A stretch of 9,010 nucleotides of DNA from CAZEAN01 sp964510225 (GTDB lineage: Bacteria > Planctomycetota > Planctomycetia > Isosphaerales > Isosphaeraceae), in assembly GCA_964510225.1 (NCBI GenBank), contig CAZEAN010000181.1, positions 1 to 9,010 of the forward strand, in the 5' to 3' direction. Positions 1 through 6,683 of this stretch are shown piece by piece. The position numbers were made by a program, and so were the translations under genes. The notes beneath the pieces are model-generated. The model did not search any database. It was not told the origin of the DNA and saw only the letters and a list, made by a program, of their open reading frames with translations. Within the stretch, counting starts at the first letter, position 1. Each line of letters begins with the position of its first letter.

Positions 1-144
1 AACATGAGTGGGATCAATTATTTCATTGGAGTGTGCCTTTCATTTCAGGGAACAAGCAGAAAAACAAATAATTACTCAACAAAAATAATGGGTACTATAT
101 TTTTTGTATATAAAACTGACTGTCGACAATCGATCAGCAACTGA
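1..144 (+). other. AT-rich left edge with an open frame entering the window
   Basis: Bases 1-120 contain only 36 G or C, far below the coding DNA elsewhere in the window. Frame 1 on the plus strand is open from the first base to a TGA at 142-144, with a possible ATG at 4, giving at most 47 codons. The peptide is rich in Asn, Lys, Ser and Thr and I do not recognise it. It could be the 3' end of a foreign, AT-rich gene lying mostly to the left, or a chance open frame in non-coding DNA. No ribosome-binding site can be checked because the window starts here. Only the base composition is certain. Confidence 0.2.
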
Positions 145-291
145 AGTCAACGAACAGGTGGCAGCATCGAGGCAGGTCTAGGTGACGGAACTGCGCGCGA
201 GTCAAACCGGTCAAGCTGCTGGGGGAATCAGTCGGCGATGGAACATTGATCGGGGCATCGACAAATCCGATCGAGAACTGACTCTGGTTGG

Positions 292-320
292 TTGACAACC
301 CCGCTATTGTATTCTTTAAA
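292..320 (+). promoter_or_regulatory. Candidate distal promoter with a perfect -35 box
   Basis: TTGACA (292-297) matches the sigma-70 -35 consensus exactly. It is followed after 17 bp by TTTAAA (315-320), which matches TATAAT at 4 of 6 positions. Transcription would start near 327 and leave a ~230-nt leader before the DUF2203 gene. The -35 box lies inside the palindrome GGTTGACAACC (290-300), which could be an operator. The call rests on sequence match only. Confidence 0.3.
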
Positions 321-446
321 CGACTGAGTCCCACGTGAGAGGGATTCTGGATTCAACCTGTGGGATCTCTGAAGCACCCGGAGTCGAGATTGTTGACTGT
401 AGACTACTCAGTGGTTGATCGAGAGCACGCGCCTGTTTATCGAATC

Positions 447-474
447 TTGCGAGCCTGCGCTTCCGATCTATAAT
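447..474 (+). promoter_or_regulatory. Likely proximal promoter of the DUF2203 gene
   Basis: TTGCGA (447-452) matches the -35 consensus at 4 of 6 positions. After a 16-bp spacer it is followed by a perfect TATAAT (469-474). The start point would be near 481, giving a 5' leader of about 78 nt before the ATG at 560. This is the best sigma-70-like promoter in the window and points directly at the only plus-strand gene nearby. Confidence 0.5.
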
Positions 475-559
475 GCCCTGCATAGAGTGCTCTTCAGCGT
501 GCTAGAAAGCGAGTTTCAAAGTTCCTCAGTGTAGACCCCTGAGTCGGAGACGTATCGTC

Positions 560-1072
560 ATGGGATCTGTTCGAACGCTCGATACCAGACGGCGACTCTT
601 CACCCTCGAAGAGGCAAACGGAGCGTTGCCCCTCGTTCGAGCGATTGTCGCCGATATCGTGCACCAGTGGCAGGTTATCAGCGATTTTGAAGATCGCCTG
701 GCACCGATCCTGGAACGACGTCGCGCGCACAAGAACGAGCCGTGGATCAACGGAGGCAAAGCAGGATCAGACCCAGCCGACTCATATTCTGAGGAGCTGG
801 AACAACAGCGCCTTGAACTCGAAGAACAACGTCAGGTGTTTCGGAATTACCTCGCCGAGCTAGACAAACTCGGCATTAAGCTCCGAGGTGCGCACAACGG
901 ACTCTGCGACTTCCCCAGCACCTTGGACGGTCGCGAGGTCTTTCTCTGCTGGAAACTCGGTGAGCCTTCAGTCTCGACCTGGCACGAATATTACGAGGCT
1001 TACGCCGATCGGAAAACCTTCAAGGTTGATTCTCCGCTGCGCCGGGAGTTCCAAGAGCATCCGTGCGGATAG
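560..1072 (+). CDS. DUF2203 family protein
   Basis: A 170-residue soluble protein with no signal peptide or membrane segment. The family signature is clear. The N-terminus has FTLEEANGALPLVR (14-27), followed by a charged helical or coiled stretch (about 35-105) rich in Glu, Gln and Arg. The C-terminal block has GLCDFPS (114-120), DGREVFLCWKLGEP (123-136) and WHEYY (141-145), ending in an Ala-Asp-Arg like the conserved G-x-R of the family. The biochemical function of DUF2203 is unknown, so none is assigned. The ATG at 560 has a GGAG (546-549) ten bases upstream and a good promoter further back. The last 53 bases overlap the 3' end of the convergent FG-GAP gene; both proteins have variable tails there. 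Confidence 0.88.
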   Translation: MGSVRTLDTRRRLFTLEEANGALPLVRAIVADIVHQWQVISDFEDRLAPILERRRAHKNEPWINGGKAGSDPADSYSEELEQQRLELEEQRQVFRNYLAELDKLGIKLRGAHNGLCDFPSTLDGREVFLCWKLGEPSVSTWHEYYEAYADRKTFKVDSPLRREFQEHPCG

Positions 1073-2321
1073 GAACAATCCGACGTCCCCCTGGTTTCAG
1101 TCGACGTTTGATTCTATTTTCATACCAGATGACTCCGAGGCCATCTCGCTCCTCGCACGTCAGGACATCAAAGTCACCGTCTTGATCGATGTCAATTAAC
1201 TGGGCAAGATCATATTTTGACCCTTCTAGGGTACCGCTGATCGGCCCGACCACCCAATAGGTCCAGGAATAGTCAGCTCCCAGCCAGACGACCCCATCTT
1301 TCCCCCGCGCGCCTTCGGTCGTCAGGACGAGTTCGGGACTCTCATCGGCGTCGAGGTCCGCGACCGCAACCGCTTTGGGTGATCCTGGTTCGGAGACACC
1401 ATCAATCCGAAGAACGTCGCTGAAGGTCAAGGGTTTGGAACGCCAACGTTGCGCTTTGTTGGGCATCGGCTCCAAGAGCCAGAGACCTTGATCCTTCGAA
1501 GCAGCAAAGATCTCGGGGCGATCGTCGGCATTGATATCAATTAGGTCAAGAAACATGAACTCGGCAACAGGCCCGAGTAGCTCGACCTCGTGCCAGGCAA
1601 CAACCCCACCATTGTCTCGGACGGGCTCAAGGAGGAAGACCCCACGTTTGGGTCCCTTCCGGTCGGAGCACAGCAACCCCGTTGCCAGACCTCCCTGGTC
1701 GATCAACGGGATGATCGACATCACCCACCCTGCCTCTCGGACGGAATGCCAGGTCCAAGCACCAAGATCTCTTGGATCTTCTGGCGACTCCAACCAACCG
1801 ATCGCGCCCCCTGCCCCCTTGCCCCCGGCGGCGAGATCAATGCCGCGCCTTCCATCAATTTGGACGGGGGCAGACCACATCCAGGCCTGGAGATCAACCG
1901 TGCACGGAATCGGGGCCGTGATCCAGGCTTTAGGGTCGAGAATCCGGTCAGGGTCTGCTGGATTCCAGTGGACAAAGAGCGTTCGGGTCTTCCCCTCGGT
2001 AGCGCTCACAACGTCAGGAAAACCATCCTGGTCGAGATCCACCATGACCGCGTCTTCTGGTGAAGCTACTTTACCAATAGTCACCGATGGCCAAGGATCC
2101 TTCACGCCTGCGGGGCCGGGATTTAAGGCAATCCGGACGACCCCTCCTTCTTCCCAAGGCGTCGCGATATCGAGATCACCATCACCATCGATGTCGCCGA
2201 GACGAACACCATCGGCTCCCTGACTCGAGTTATCGATCGTGTGACGATCCCAAACAACGTCCTCGGCAGCGCTACACGAGCCCGCGAGGAGGAACAAGAG
2301 GAGATTGAAGCGCATCTGCAT
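1020..2321 (-). CDS. Secreted FG-GAP/VCBS repeat protein, possible lipoprotein
   Basis: A 433-residue exported protein, probably a beta-propeller. The first 19 residues form a signal sequence with a hydrophobic core (FNLLLFLLAG). The LAGSC at 12-16 fits a loose lipobox with Cys16 as lipid anchor, while SCSA-A (15-19) also fits signal peptidase I. Calcium-binding FG-GAP loops of the DxDGDGDxD type occur at 43-51 (DIDGDGDLD), 95-103 (DLDQDGFPD) and 377-385 (DIDQDGDFD). Weaker versions lie at 262-270 and 322-330, and the loop expected near 206-216 is eroded. Similar proteins, often ending in GVIWYEN as here (396-401), are common in Planctomycetes; their ligands are not known. The ATG at 2321 is chosen because it starts the signal peptide and follows a GGAG by 10 nt. 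A TTG at 2405 would add 28 polar residues in front of the signal. The 32-residue tail after WYEN runs into the convergent DUF2203 gene. It may be cotranscribed with csrA. Confidence 0.87.
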   Translation of the reverse strand: MQMRFNLLLFLLAGSCSAAEDVVWDRHTIDNSSQGADGVRLGDIDGDGDLDIATPWEEGGVVRIALNPGPAGVKDPWPSVTIGKVASPEDAVMVDLDQDGFPDVVSATEGKTRTLFVHWNPADPDRILDPKAWITAPIPCTVDLQAWMWSAPVQIDGRRGIDLAAGGKGAGGAIGWLESPEDPRDLGAWTWHSVREAGWVMSIIPLIDQGGLATGLLCSDRKGPKRGVFLLEPVRDNGGVVAWHEVELLGPVAEFMFLDLIDINADDRPEIFAASKDQGLWLLEPMPNKAQRWRSKPLTFSDVLRIDGVSEPGSPKAVAVADLDADESPELVLTTEGARGKDGVVWLGADYSWTYWVVGPISGTLEGSKYDLAQLIDIDQDGDFDVLTCEERDGLGVIWYENRIKRRLKPGGRRIVPIRTDALGTPGAAENQP

Positions 2322-2331
2322 TGCCAGTGGG

Positions 2332-2335
2332 CTCC
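2332..2335 (-). promoter_or_regulatory. Ribosome-binding site deciding the FG-GAP gene start
   Basis: On the minus strand GGAG (2335 to 2332) lies 10 nt before the ATG at 2321. A second in-frame ATG at 2315 would be 16 nt away, so 2321 is preferred. Both starts keep the complete signal peptide. Confidence 0.5.
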
Positions 2336-2440
2336 GGAGATTCGAAGAGGGATCGTGCGGCTTCGAGAGGTCCTGAGGTGGCCCATCTCCGCCGCGTCTC
2401 GTCAAGACCCTTCGATCGTACCGGGAACCAAGCTGGAGCG

Positions 2441-2662
2441 TCAGGCGGCGACCGCCATTGTCTCGTTCTTTTCTTGGAGAGCATCCGAGATTTCGCTGGC
2501 CTCAAGTTCAGCCCCTAAGATCAGCTCCTCCCGGAGAATCGGTGTTCCATCGGGGGCATCAATTCCAATCCGGACCCCATGCTTCTCGATCCGAACAATG
2601 CTGACAACGATATCACGGCCGACTTGGAACCGTTGACCGAGCTTCCTGCTCAGGACCAACAT
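2441..2662 (-). CDS. csrA: Carbon storage regulator CsrA
   Basis: A 73-residue homologue of CsrA/RsmA, a homodimeric RNA-binding protein that acts in the cytoplasm. It binds GGA motifs, often over ribosome-binding sites, and changes translation or stability of target mRNAs. The start MLVLSRKLGQ is diagnostic. VRIGIDAP (30-37) and REEL (44-47) follow at the family's usual positions. Leu4 and Arg44, both important for RNA binding in E. coli CsrA, are present; the residue before Arg44 is Leu where E. coli has His. The C-terminal tail (about 48-73) is longer and more acidic than in the 61-residue E. coli protein. The ATG at 2662 is fixed by the conserved N-terminus and a strong AAAGGAG 6 nt upstream; an in-frame GTG at 2728 is rejected. 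No flagellar genes or fliW are seen nearby. The FG-GAP gene begins 119 nt downstream on the same strand. Confidence 0.95.
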   Translation of the reverse strand: MLVLSRKLGQRFQVGRDIVVSIVRIEKHGVRIGIDAPDGTPILREELILGAELEASEISDALQEKNETMAVAA

Positions 2663-2668
2663 CGCAGG

Positions 2669-2675
2669 CTCCTTT
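2669..2675 (-). promoter_or_regulatory. Strong Shine-Dalgarno of csrA, possible CsrA site
   Basis: AAAGGAG (2675 to 2669) lies 6 nt before the csrA ATG and fixes that start. It contains AGGA, the core that CsrA recognises, in the place where CsrA commonly represses its own translation in other bacteria. Self-regulation is inference: no clear stem presenting this GGA in a loop is visible. Confidence 0.6.
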
Positions 2676-2695
2676 AAATCTAAATGGAATCGGTC

Positions 2696-2723
2696 AATAT
2701 AGCTGGCCTCCTGCCACCAGCAA
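2696..2723 (-). promoter_or_regulatory. Candidate csrA promoter
   Basis: On the minus strand TTGCTG (2723 to 2718) is followed after 16 bp by TATATT (2701 to 2696), which matches the -10 consensus at 5 of 6 positions. The start point would be near 2689, giving a leader of about 27 nt before csrA. The -35 box matches only in its TTG. Confidence 0.35.
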
Positions 2724-2902
2724 TACACTAAGCAGACCTCGTACCAACCTGAGTACTTTCTTGCTGGAAACGCCCGGAGACATCAACCTAACTGGTTTCG
2801 CTCGAACAGCTTAGACGAATTGAATCATCGGTGATGTGGTAATCAGTCTTCACCAGTGATCTACTCTCGAACTTACAATCGAAGTAACTCTCAGGACGCT
2901 TC

Positions 2903-2918
2903 CCAGCATTCCAGCATT
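2903..2918. repeat. Tandem 8-bp repeat downstream of the vWA gene
   Basis: CCAGCATT occurs twice back to back (2903-2910 and 2911-2918), 17 bp beyond the stop of the von Willebrand A gene. It is two exact units with no visible hairpin. It may be a chance slippage duplication. Confidence 0.4.
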
Positions 2919-2934
2919 AACCCGCAAGGTCGAC

Positions 2935-3570
2935 TTACTTCATTTGGTCACGTTCGTCCTGCGTGAAGAACTCAGTCGCCGTCGCTTCGCCAGACATCGC
3001 TTTCCGACGCTTCCGGGCGACAAGTGAGGCCGCTCCGTCGATCGCGGGGTCGACGCGAGAGAGCGAGAAGTTCGAAGTGTGCCCAGCTGGGATCCCTAAG
3101 GCCCCGGCTTCCGCAAAGGCATCTTGGTTGGCACCAAGGAAAACAAACTCCCAACGATAGACACTTTGCTGATGTTCGATCATCGTCTTCACTTGGGCTT
3201 TCGGGAACTCTTCGCTCGCATTCTCATGGCCGTCGGTCATGATCACGAAGACCACATAACCGGGACGATCCGCGTCGGGGATCGCTGAGAGTCGTTCTCC
3301 GGTCTCATTGATTGCACGACCGATGGCGTCGAGTAGCGCTGTCCGACCTCGAGGAACGAGCGAATAGGGTGGTACTTTATCGATTGGCACGGCTCGATGA
3401 ACAAACTCATACTCGGTATCAAAGTGAACCAGAGTTAAGAGAGCGTCTCCCGGCTCCTTCGATTGTCGTTCGATGAACGCATTGACACCACCTTCGGCAT
3501 CTTCGCGGATCGATTGCATCGAACCGCTCCGATCCACCACCAACGTCAGATCGGTTAAGTTACGGTTCAT
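2935..3570 (-). CDS. Stand-alone von Willebrand factor A domain protein
   Basis: A 211-residue protein that is almost entirely one vWA domain. A complete metal-ion-dependent adhesion site is visible: DRSGS (13-17, the DxSxS motif), Thr77 in GRTALLDAIG, and Asp113 in MTDGHEN. VVFVIMTDG (106-114) is the expected buried strand leading to the last metal ligand, and the domain continues through WEFVFLGAN before a short basic tail. There is no signal peptide or membrane segment, so it should be cytoplasmic. Proteins of this compact type occur in many bacteria and bind partners through the metal site, but their targets are mostly unknown. The usual vWA partner, a MoxR-type AAA ATPase, is not encoded here. 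The ATG at 3570 follows AGGAG by 7 nt. The gene lies between dsbD and csrA on the same strand, with gaps of 255 and 272 nt, so it is probably transcribed separately. Confidence 0.88.
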   Translation of the reverse strand: MNRNLTDLTLVVDRSGSMQSIREDAEGGVNAFIERQSKEPGDALLTLVHFDTEYEFVHRAVPIDKVPPYSLVPRGRTALLDAIGRAINETGERLSAIPDADRPGYVVFVIMTDGHENASEEFPKAQVKTMIEHQQSVYRWEFVFLGANQDAFAEAGALGIPAGHTSNFSLSRVDPAIDGAASLVARKRRKAMSGEATATEFFTQDERDQMK

Positions 3571-3612
3571 TCGAGTTCTCCTGCTCCATGGAATTCGTCG
3601 GTTTCTGTTCCG

Positions 3613-3641
3613 ACTATTTCGAATTCAGAGCAATGTCGCAA
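3613..3641 (-). promoter_or_regulatory. Weak candidate promoter of the vWA gene
   Basis: On the minus strand TTGCGA (3641 to 3636) is followed after 17 bp by AATAGT (3618 to 3613), each matching its consensus at 4 of 6 positions. The -35 hexamer is the same as in the proximal DUF2203 promoter. The start would be near 3606, about 35 nt before the ATG. Confidence 0.25.
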
Positions 3642-3753
3642 CAGCGGTCTCTATTCTTCAAGTCTACGCACGGTATAACGAATCCCTGCACACTTTTTTA
3701 AAATTCGAGACCAAACACGTACACGATCAGGGTCTACGAAGTACGAACGAAAT

Positions 3754-3786
3754 CGAGAGGGCTCCGGACAGAGCTGAGCCCCCTCG
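3754..3786 (-). terminator. Hairpin downstream of dsbD, probable terminator
   Basis: Read on the minus strand, CGAGGGGGCTC pairs with GAGCCCTCTCG in an 11-bp stem with one G-U pair and an 11-nt loop. It begins 40 nt beyond the dsbD stop. The bases that follow (ATTTCGTT) are only moderately T-rich, so this is either an imperfect intrinsic terminator or a hairpin protecting the 3' end. The stem also forms on the plus strand, but no gene ends there on that strand. Confidence 0.5.
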
Positions 3787-3825
3787 TTAGGTGGATGCAT
3801 CAGGTAGACCTAAAAAGTGCTCCGA

Positions 3826-6486
3826 TCACTCAGCAGCGATGCTCGCGATCGACTCCGAGTCCGCATTGAACTGATTCAGAGCGTCTTGGAGGAACCTTTG
3901 GAAGACCGGAACTTCGTTAAAGCCGCCAATGGTGTCGATTACTTCGATCTCACCATCACCGAGCGGTCGGACGGCAACGTAGAGCGGGAGCGTGACGTCA
4001 CCAGTCAACTGCTGTTGGAATTCTTGGTTCGCGCGGGCCAGTCGTGACTGATCCTTGGAGCTAAGACCAGGAAGCGAGAGTCGATCGGTGTACAGCGAGA
4101 CCGTCTCGAACTGGCTCAGAAGACTGATGATTTCGGGCTTTGGGAAGACACCCTGCTCCATCTGTCGGCAGTTCGTACAGAAGACCCCGGTGAAGTCGAT
4201 CAGAATCGGCTTGTTCTGGGCTTCTGCATTCGCCAAGGCATTTTCGAAGCTGTATCCCCAGTAGACCCCGTGCCGTGATCGTGCTGCCTTGACAATGTCT
4301 TCCGGTGAATCGGAAGCCGGCATTGGTGCTGGTTCTTCAGGGAGTGCCTCTCCAGCGAGACTATCGATGTCCGGTGGGAGCAAACCGACGATCAAACGAT
4401 CCCAGACCTGACTTCGCGGTGGATGACCAAACAGTGCTGGGGTCAGGAAGAGAGCGAGGCAGAGGAAGAGCGAACCAGAAAGCATGCGGCCCGCACCCAC
4501 TTTGGGCGTCTCGTGATCATGGTCGGTCTGGAAGAGCCCCAGGAGGTAGAGACCGCAAACCACCATAATCCCGATCCAAATCGAGAGTGTTGCCGGCGCA
4601 TTGGTCCAAGCATCGGAGGGCGGACTCCCGAACCCGATCTCTGCATTATTCAAGAACTTGAAGGCAGCAGCGATCTCGACAAGACCACCGACAACCTTCA
4701 CCGCATTCATCCAGTCGCCTCCCTTGGGAAGACTCTTCAAGAGTTTCGGCGTCATCGCGAGGAGGAAGAACGGTGTCGCCAGGACCGTGGCAAAGGTTAC
4801 CATTCCCACGATCGGGTAGAAGAGACTCCCCTGCGAGGCCAAAACCAAGAGTGAGCCGACAACGGGGAAGGTACAGGTGAAGGACGTCACAGTGAGAGTC
4901 AACGCCATAAAGATCACACCGAGCAGACCACCCTTTCCGCTCATCCGGCTCAAGGAGTTCACCAAGCCGCTCGGCAACCCAAATTCAATCACGCCCAAGA
5001 GCATCAAGCCGAAGAACACGAAGAGCCCAGCGACAAAGAGATTGAGCCAAGGATTGACCGCGAGCGTCTGCGCGCCGGAGGCATCGAAGATCACCGCAGC
5101 AAGTAACCCGAGCGCCGTGAAAGTGATGATGATCGCTAACGAGTAAGTGACTGCCAGGCCGGTCGTGTTGCCTTTCTTGGCTTCCCCTTGTTTGACGAAG
5201 AAATTCACCGTGATTGGAATCATCGGCCACACACAGGGCATTACCAAGGCAAGGAGCCCGGCACCCGCCGAGAGTGCAATGAAGGAAAAGATCCCGGAGT
5301 CGATAGCCTGCTGAACATCGCTATTAATGCCCGGACCACCGGTGGCAGCACTCGTACTACTCCCGGCAACCGCGGTTCCAACCGGAGCTCCCGCGACAGT
5401 GAGTACAACCGGGTCGAGCGTCTTCATCGCGAGCGGTTGACAACTCTTATCGTCGCAGATCATGAAGCTGACCTGGTTGTAGATCGATTTCGTCCCCGCA
5501 TTCGCATCGTTAGGAACCTTGAGGGGGACACTCCAAGTAATTTCATCCTCATAAAAATCAAATGTGAGAACGTTATTCCCCGGCTCCGGTTCAAGTGCTG
5601 GCCGATCCGGCGTCCACTCTCCAGCAACATCAAGCCCATCGGTATCAAACAATTCGAACATCGTCGGGAACGCCGTGACCCCAGAGAGGAGTTCGGGCGA
5701 ATAGGCATAAATGTGCCAAGGCTCCTCGACCTTCGCGGTCACTGAGTAAGTGACCGACTCGCCCGGTGCCGCTACTTTGGGTTCGATCGACGTACTGAAC
5801 TGGACCTGGTTCGGAACTCGGGGGCTATCGGAAACACTCGGCTTGTTTTTCGGAGGTGTCGGTTCTGGGTCGTCCATCGCCCCGAGCACCTCTGAGCTTG
5901 AGGGGTCGGCTCCGGCAGCCCCCTCGTTGATCGTCAGGGTTGCGACGGGGATTGTCCGGTACGCGGGAGGCAAGCATGAGGTGTCGCTGCAGAGTTGAAA
6001 CTGAACTTGAGCCTGAAGGTCGATCTTTCCGGGAGAAATCCCAGGAGGAACCTCGAGCGTCCGTGACCAGCTAACCTCCCCTTCGTAATAGTCAAAGAAG
6101 AGAATCTCCGACGTTTGCGGAGGAATCGTTGGGCTCCGGGAAGGAGTCCATCCCGACTCACCGAGTTCGAGGCCACCCGTCCTGAAGAAATCAAATTGAG
6201 TTGGAACCGCGGCGAGGTCGTCGGGGATCACCTCGGCGTGCGCATAGATATGCCAAGGGTGATCAACTTCGGCCGTGATGCTATAGGTAACTGTATCACC
6301 AGGCTTGGCGACTTCGGGAGTAACCTCGACCGTAAATCGTGCCTCCTTGGGTTGGAGGAACGAAGGTGTATCTTCCAGGTTGGGCGTCGGATCATTCTGA
6401 GGGGCGCTGAATGCGGTCGATCCCGCCATGAGTGCCACGAGGAGACTCATGACGAGCCTCGTGACGAAGCGTTGAAACAATTGCAT
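3826..6486 (-). CDS. dsbD: Thiol:disulfide interchange protein DsbD with duplicated alpha domain
   Basis: An 886-residue inner-membrane protein that would pass electrons from cytoplasmic thioredoxin to periplasmic thiol proteins, for example in cytochrome c maturation or disulfide correction. A signal peptide covers about residues 1-28. Two tandem DsbD alpha-type domains follow (about 51-188 and 229-365). They share VTYS, PWHIYA and a cysteine pair: CSDTSC (166, 171) and CDDKSC (344, 349). The membrane domain (about 398-690, roughly eight helices) carries the two redox cysteines in MPCVWP (Cys418) and FTCTFP (Cys538). After a Pro/Glu linker (about 700-730), a thioredoxin-like gamma domain carries CTNC (770-773) in FTGVFCTNC. 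All domains of the electron relay are therefore present. E. coli DsbD has one alpha domain and about 565 residues, so the extra domain is the main difference. The ATG at 6486 follows GGAG (6500 to 6497) by 10 nt and starts the signal peptide. It is divergent from mutS2. Confidence 0.93.
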   Translation of the reverse strand: MQLFQRFVTRLVMSLLVALMAGSTAFSAPQNDPTPNLEDTPSFLQPKEARFTVEVTPEVAKPGDTVTYSITAEVDHPWHIYAHAEVIPDDLAAVPTQFDFFRTGGLELGESGWTPSRSPTIPPQTSEILFFDYYEGEVSWSRTLEVPPGISPGKIDLQAQVQFQLCSDTSCLPPAYRTIPVATLTINEGAAGADPSSSEVLGAMDDPEPTPPKNKPSVSDSPRVPNQVQFSTSIEPKVAAPGESVTYSVTAKVEEPWHIYAYSPELLSGVTAFPTMFELFDTDGLDVAGEWTPDRPALEPEPGNNVLTFDFYEDEITWSVPLKVPNDANAGTKSIYNQVSFMICDDKSCQPLAMKTLDPVVLTVAGAPVGTAVAGSSTSAATGGPGINSDVQQAIDSGIFSFIALSAGAGLLALVMPCVWPMIPITVNFFVKQGEAKKGNTTGLAVTYSLAIIITFTALGLLAAVIFDASGAQTLAVNPWLNLFVAGLFVFFGLMLLGVIEFGLPSGLVNSLSRMSGKGGLLGVIFMALTLTVTSFTCTFPVVGSLLVLASQGSLFYPIVGMVTFATVLATPFFLLAMTPKLLKSLPKGGDWMNAVKVVGGLVEIAAAFKFLNNAEIGFGSPPSDAWTNAPATLSIWIGIMVVCGLYLLGLFQTDHDHETPKVGAGRMLSGSLFLCLALFLTPALFGHPPRSQVWDRLIVGLLPPDIDSLAGEALPEEPAPMPASDSPEDIVKAARSRHGVYWGYSFENALANAEAQNKPILIDFTGVFCTNCRQMEQGVFPKPEIISLLSQFETVSLYTDRLSLPGLSSKDQSRLARANQEFQQQLTGDVTLPLYVAVRPLGDGEIEVIDTIGGFNEVPVFQRFLQDALNQFNADSESIASIAAE

Positions 6487-6523
6487 CGCAGAAAGTCTCC
6501 GGAATCGGTCGTCAAGCCTGGGG

Positions 6524-6653
6524 TGATCCGACGAGAAACGATCGCCGGATCAACTCAATCTGGCCGAGGTTTGTCTGTATCGTAGCGGTACGTCCGGATG
6601 GGCGACACCCCGCCCTCTTCAGTCGCACCGCGGATCAATCTCCTTACGGATCA
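6524..6653. repeat. Four copies of the heptamer CGGATCA
   Basis: TGATCCG at 6524-6530 and CGGATCA at 6546-6552 form a perfect 7-bp inverted repeat with a 15-nt spacer. Two further direct copies lie at 6631-6637 and 6647-6653, 16 bp apart. The direct copies continue similarly (CAACTCAATC, CAATCTCC, CACTCC). They could be binding sites of a regulator acting on dsbD. However, GATC-containing words look frequent throughout this window, so chance is possible. Confidence 0.3.
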
Positions 6654-6683
6654 CTCCGAGCAAGAGTGCGATTCCCCGACGTT

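Larger units (their letters stand above)
145..559. other. Gene-free stretch upstream of the DUF2203 gene
   Basis: No frame on either strand has convincing coding features. A 66-codon minus-strand frame (334 to 134) starts at GTG, shows no family motif and is not annotated. The stretch holds two candidate plus-strand promoters (292-320 and 447-474), a short palindrome GGTTGACAACC at 290-300, and a weak 5-bp hairpin (525-529 with 539-543) just before the ribosome-binding site of the next gene. A small RNA starting near 327 is possible, but I see no terminator for one. Confidence 0.4.

Noticed and set aside
134..334. A 66-codon minus-strand frame in the left intergenic region
   Set aside because: GTG start, no clear ribosome-binding site, no recognisable motif, and it would overlap a candidate promoter.
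525..543. Hairpin just upstream of the DUF2203 ribosome-binding site as a riboswitch or attenuator
   Set aside because: Only 5 bp (CTCAG with CTGAG) with a 9-nt loop, no alternative structure and no U-run were seen.
2322..2405. Longer FG-GAP protein starting at TTG 2405
   Set aside because: It would put 28 polar residues before the signal peptide and use a rare start codon, while the ATG at 2321 has its own GGAG.
2663..2728. Longer CsrA starting at GTG 2728
   Set aside because: The added 22 residues precede the invariant MLVL start, the strong AAAGGAG serves the ATG at 2662, and the extension would cover the predicted promoter.
3473..3790. A 105-codon plus-strand frame spanning the vWA start and the intergenic region
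   Set aside because: It begins antisense to the vWA N-terminus, runs through its ribosome-binding site and the terminator hairpin, and matches no family.
5188..5745. A 185-codon plus-strand frame opposite dsbD
   Set aside because: It is antisense to conserved DsbD sequence including Cys344/Cys349 and Cys418, has unusual Arg and Asn richness, and no family motif.
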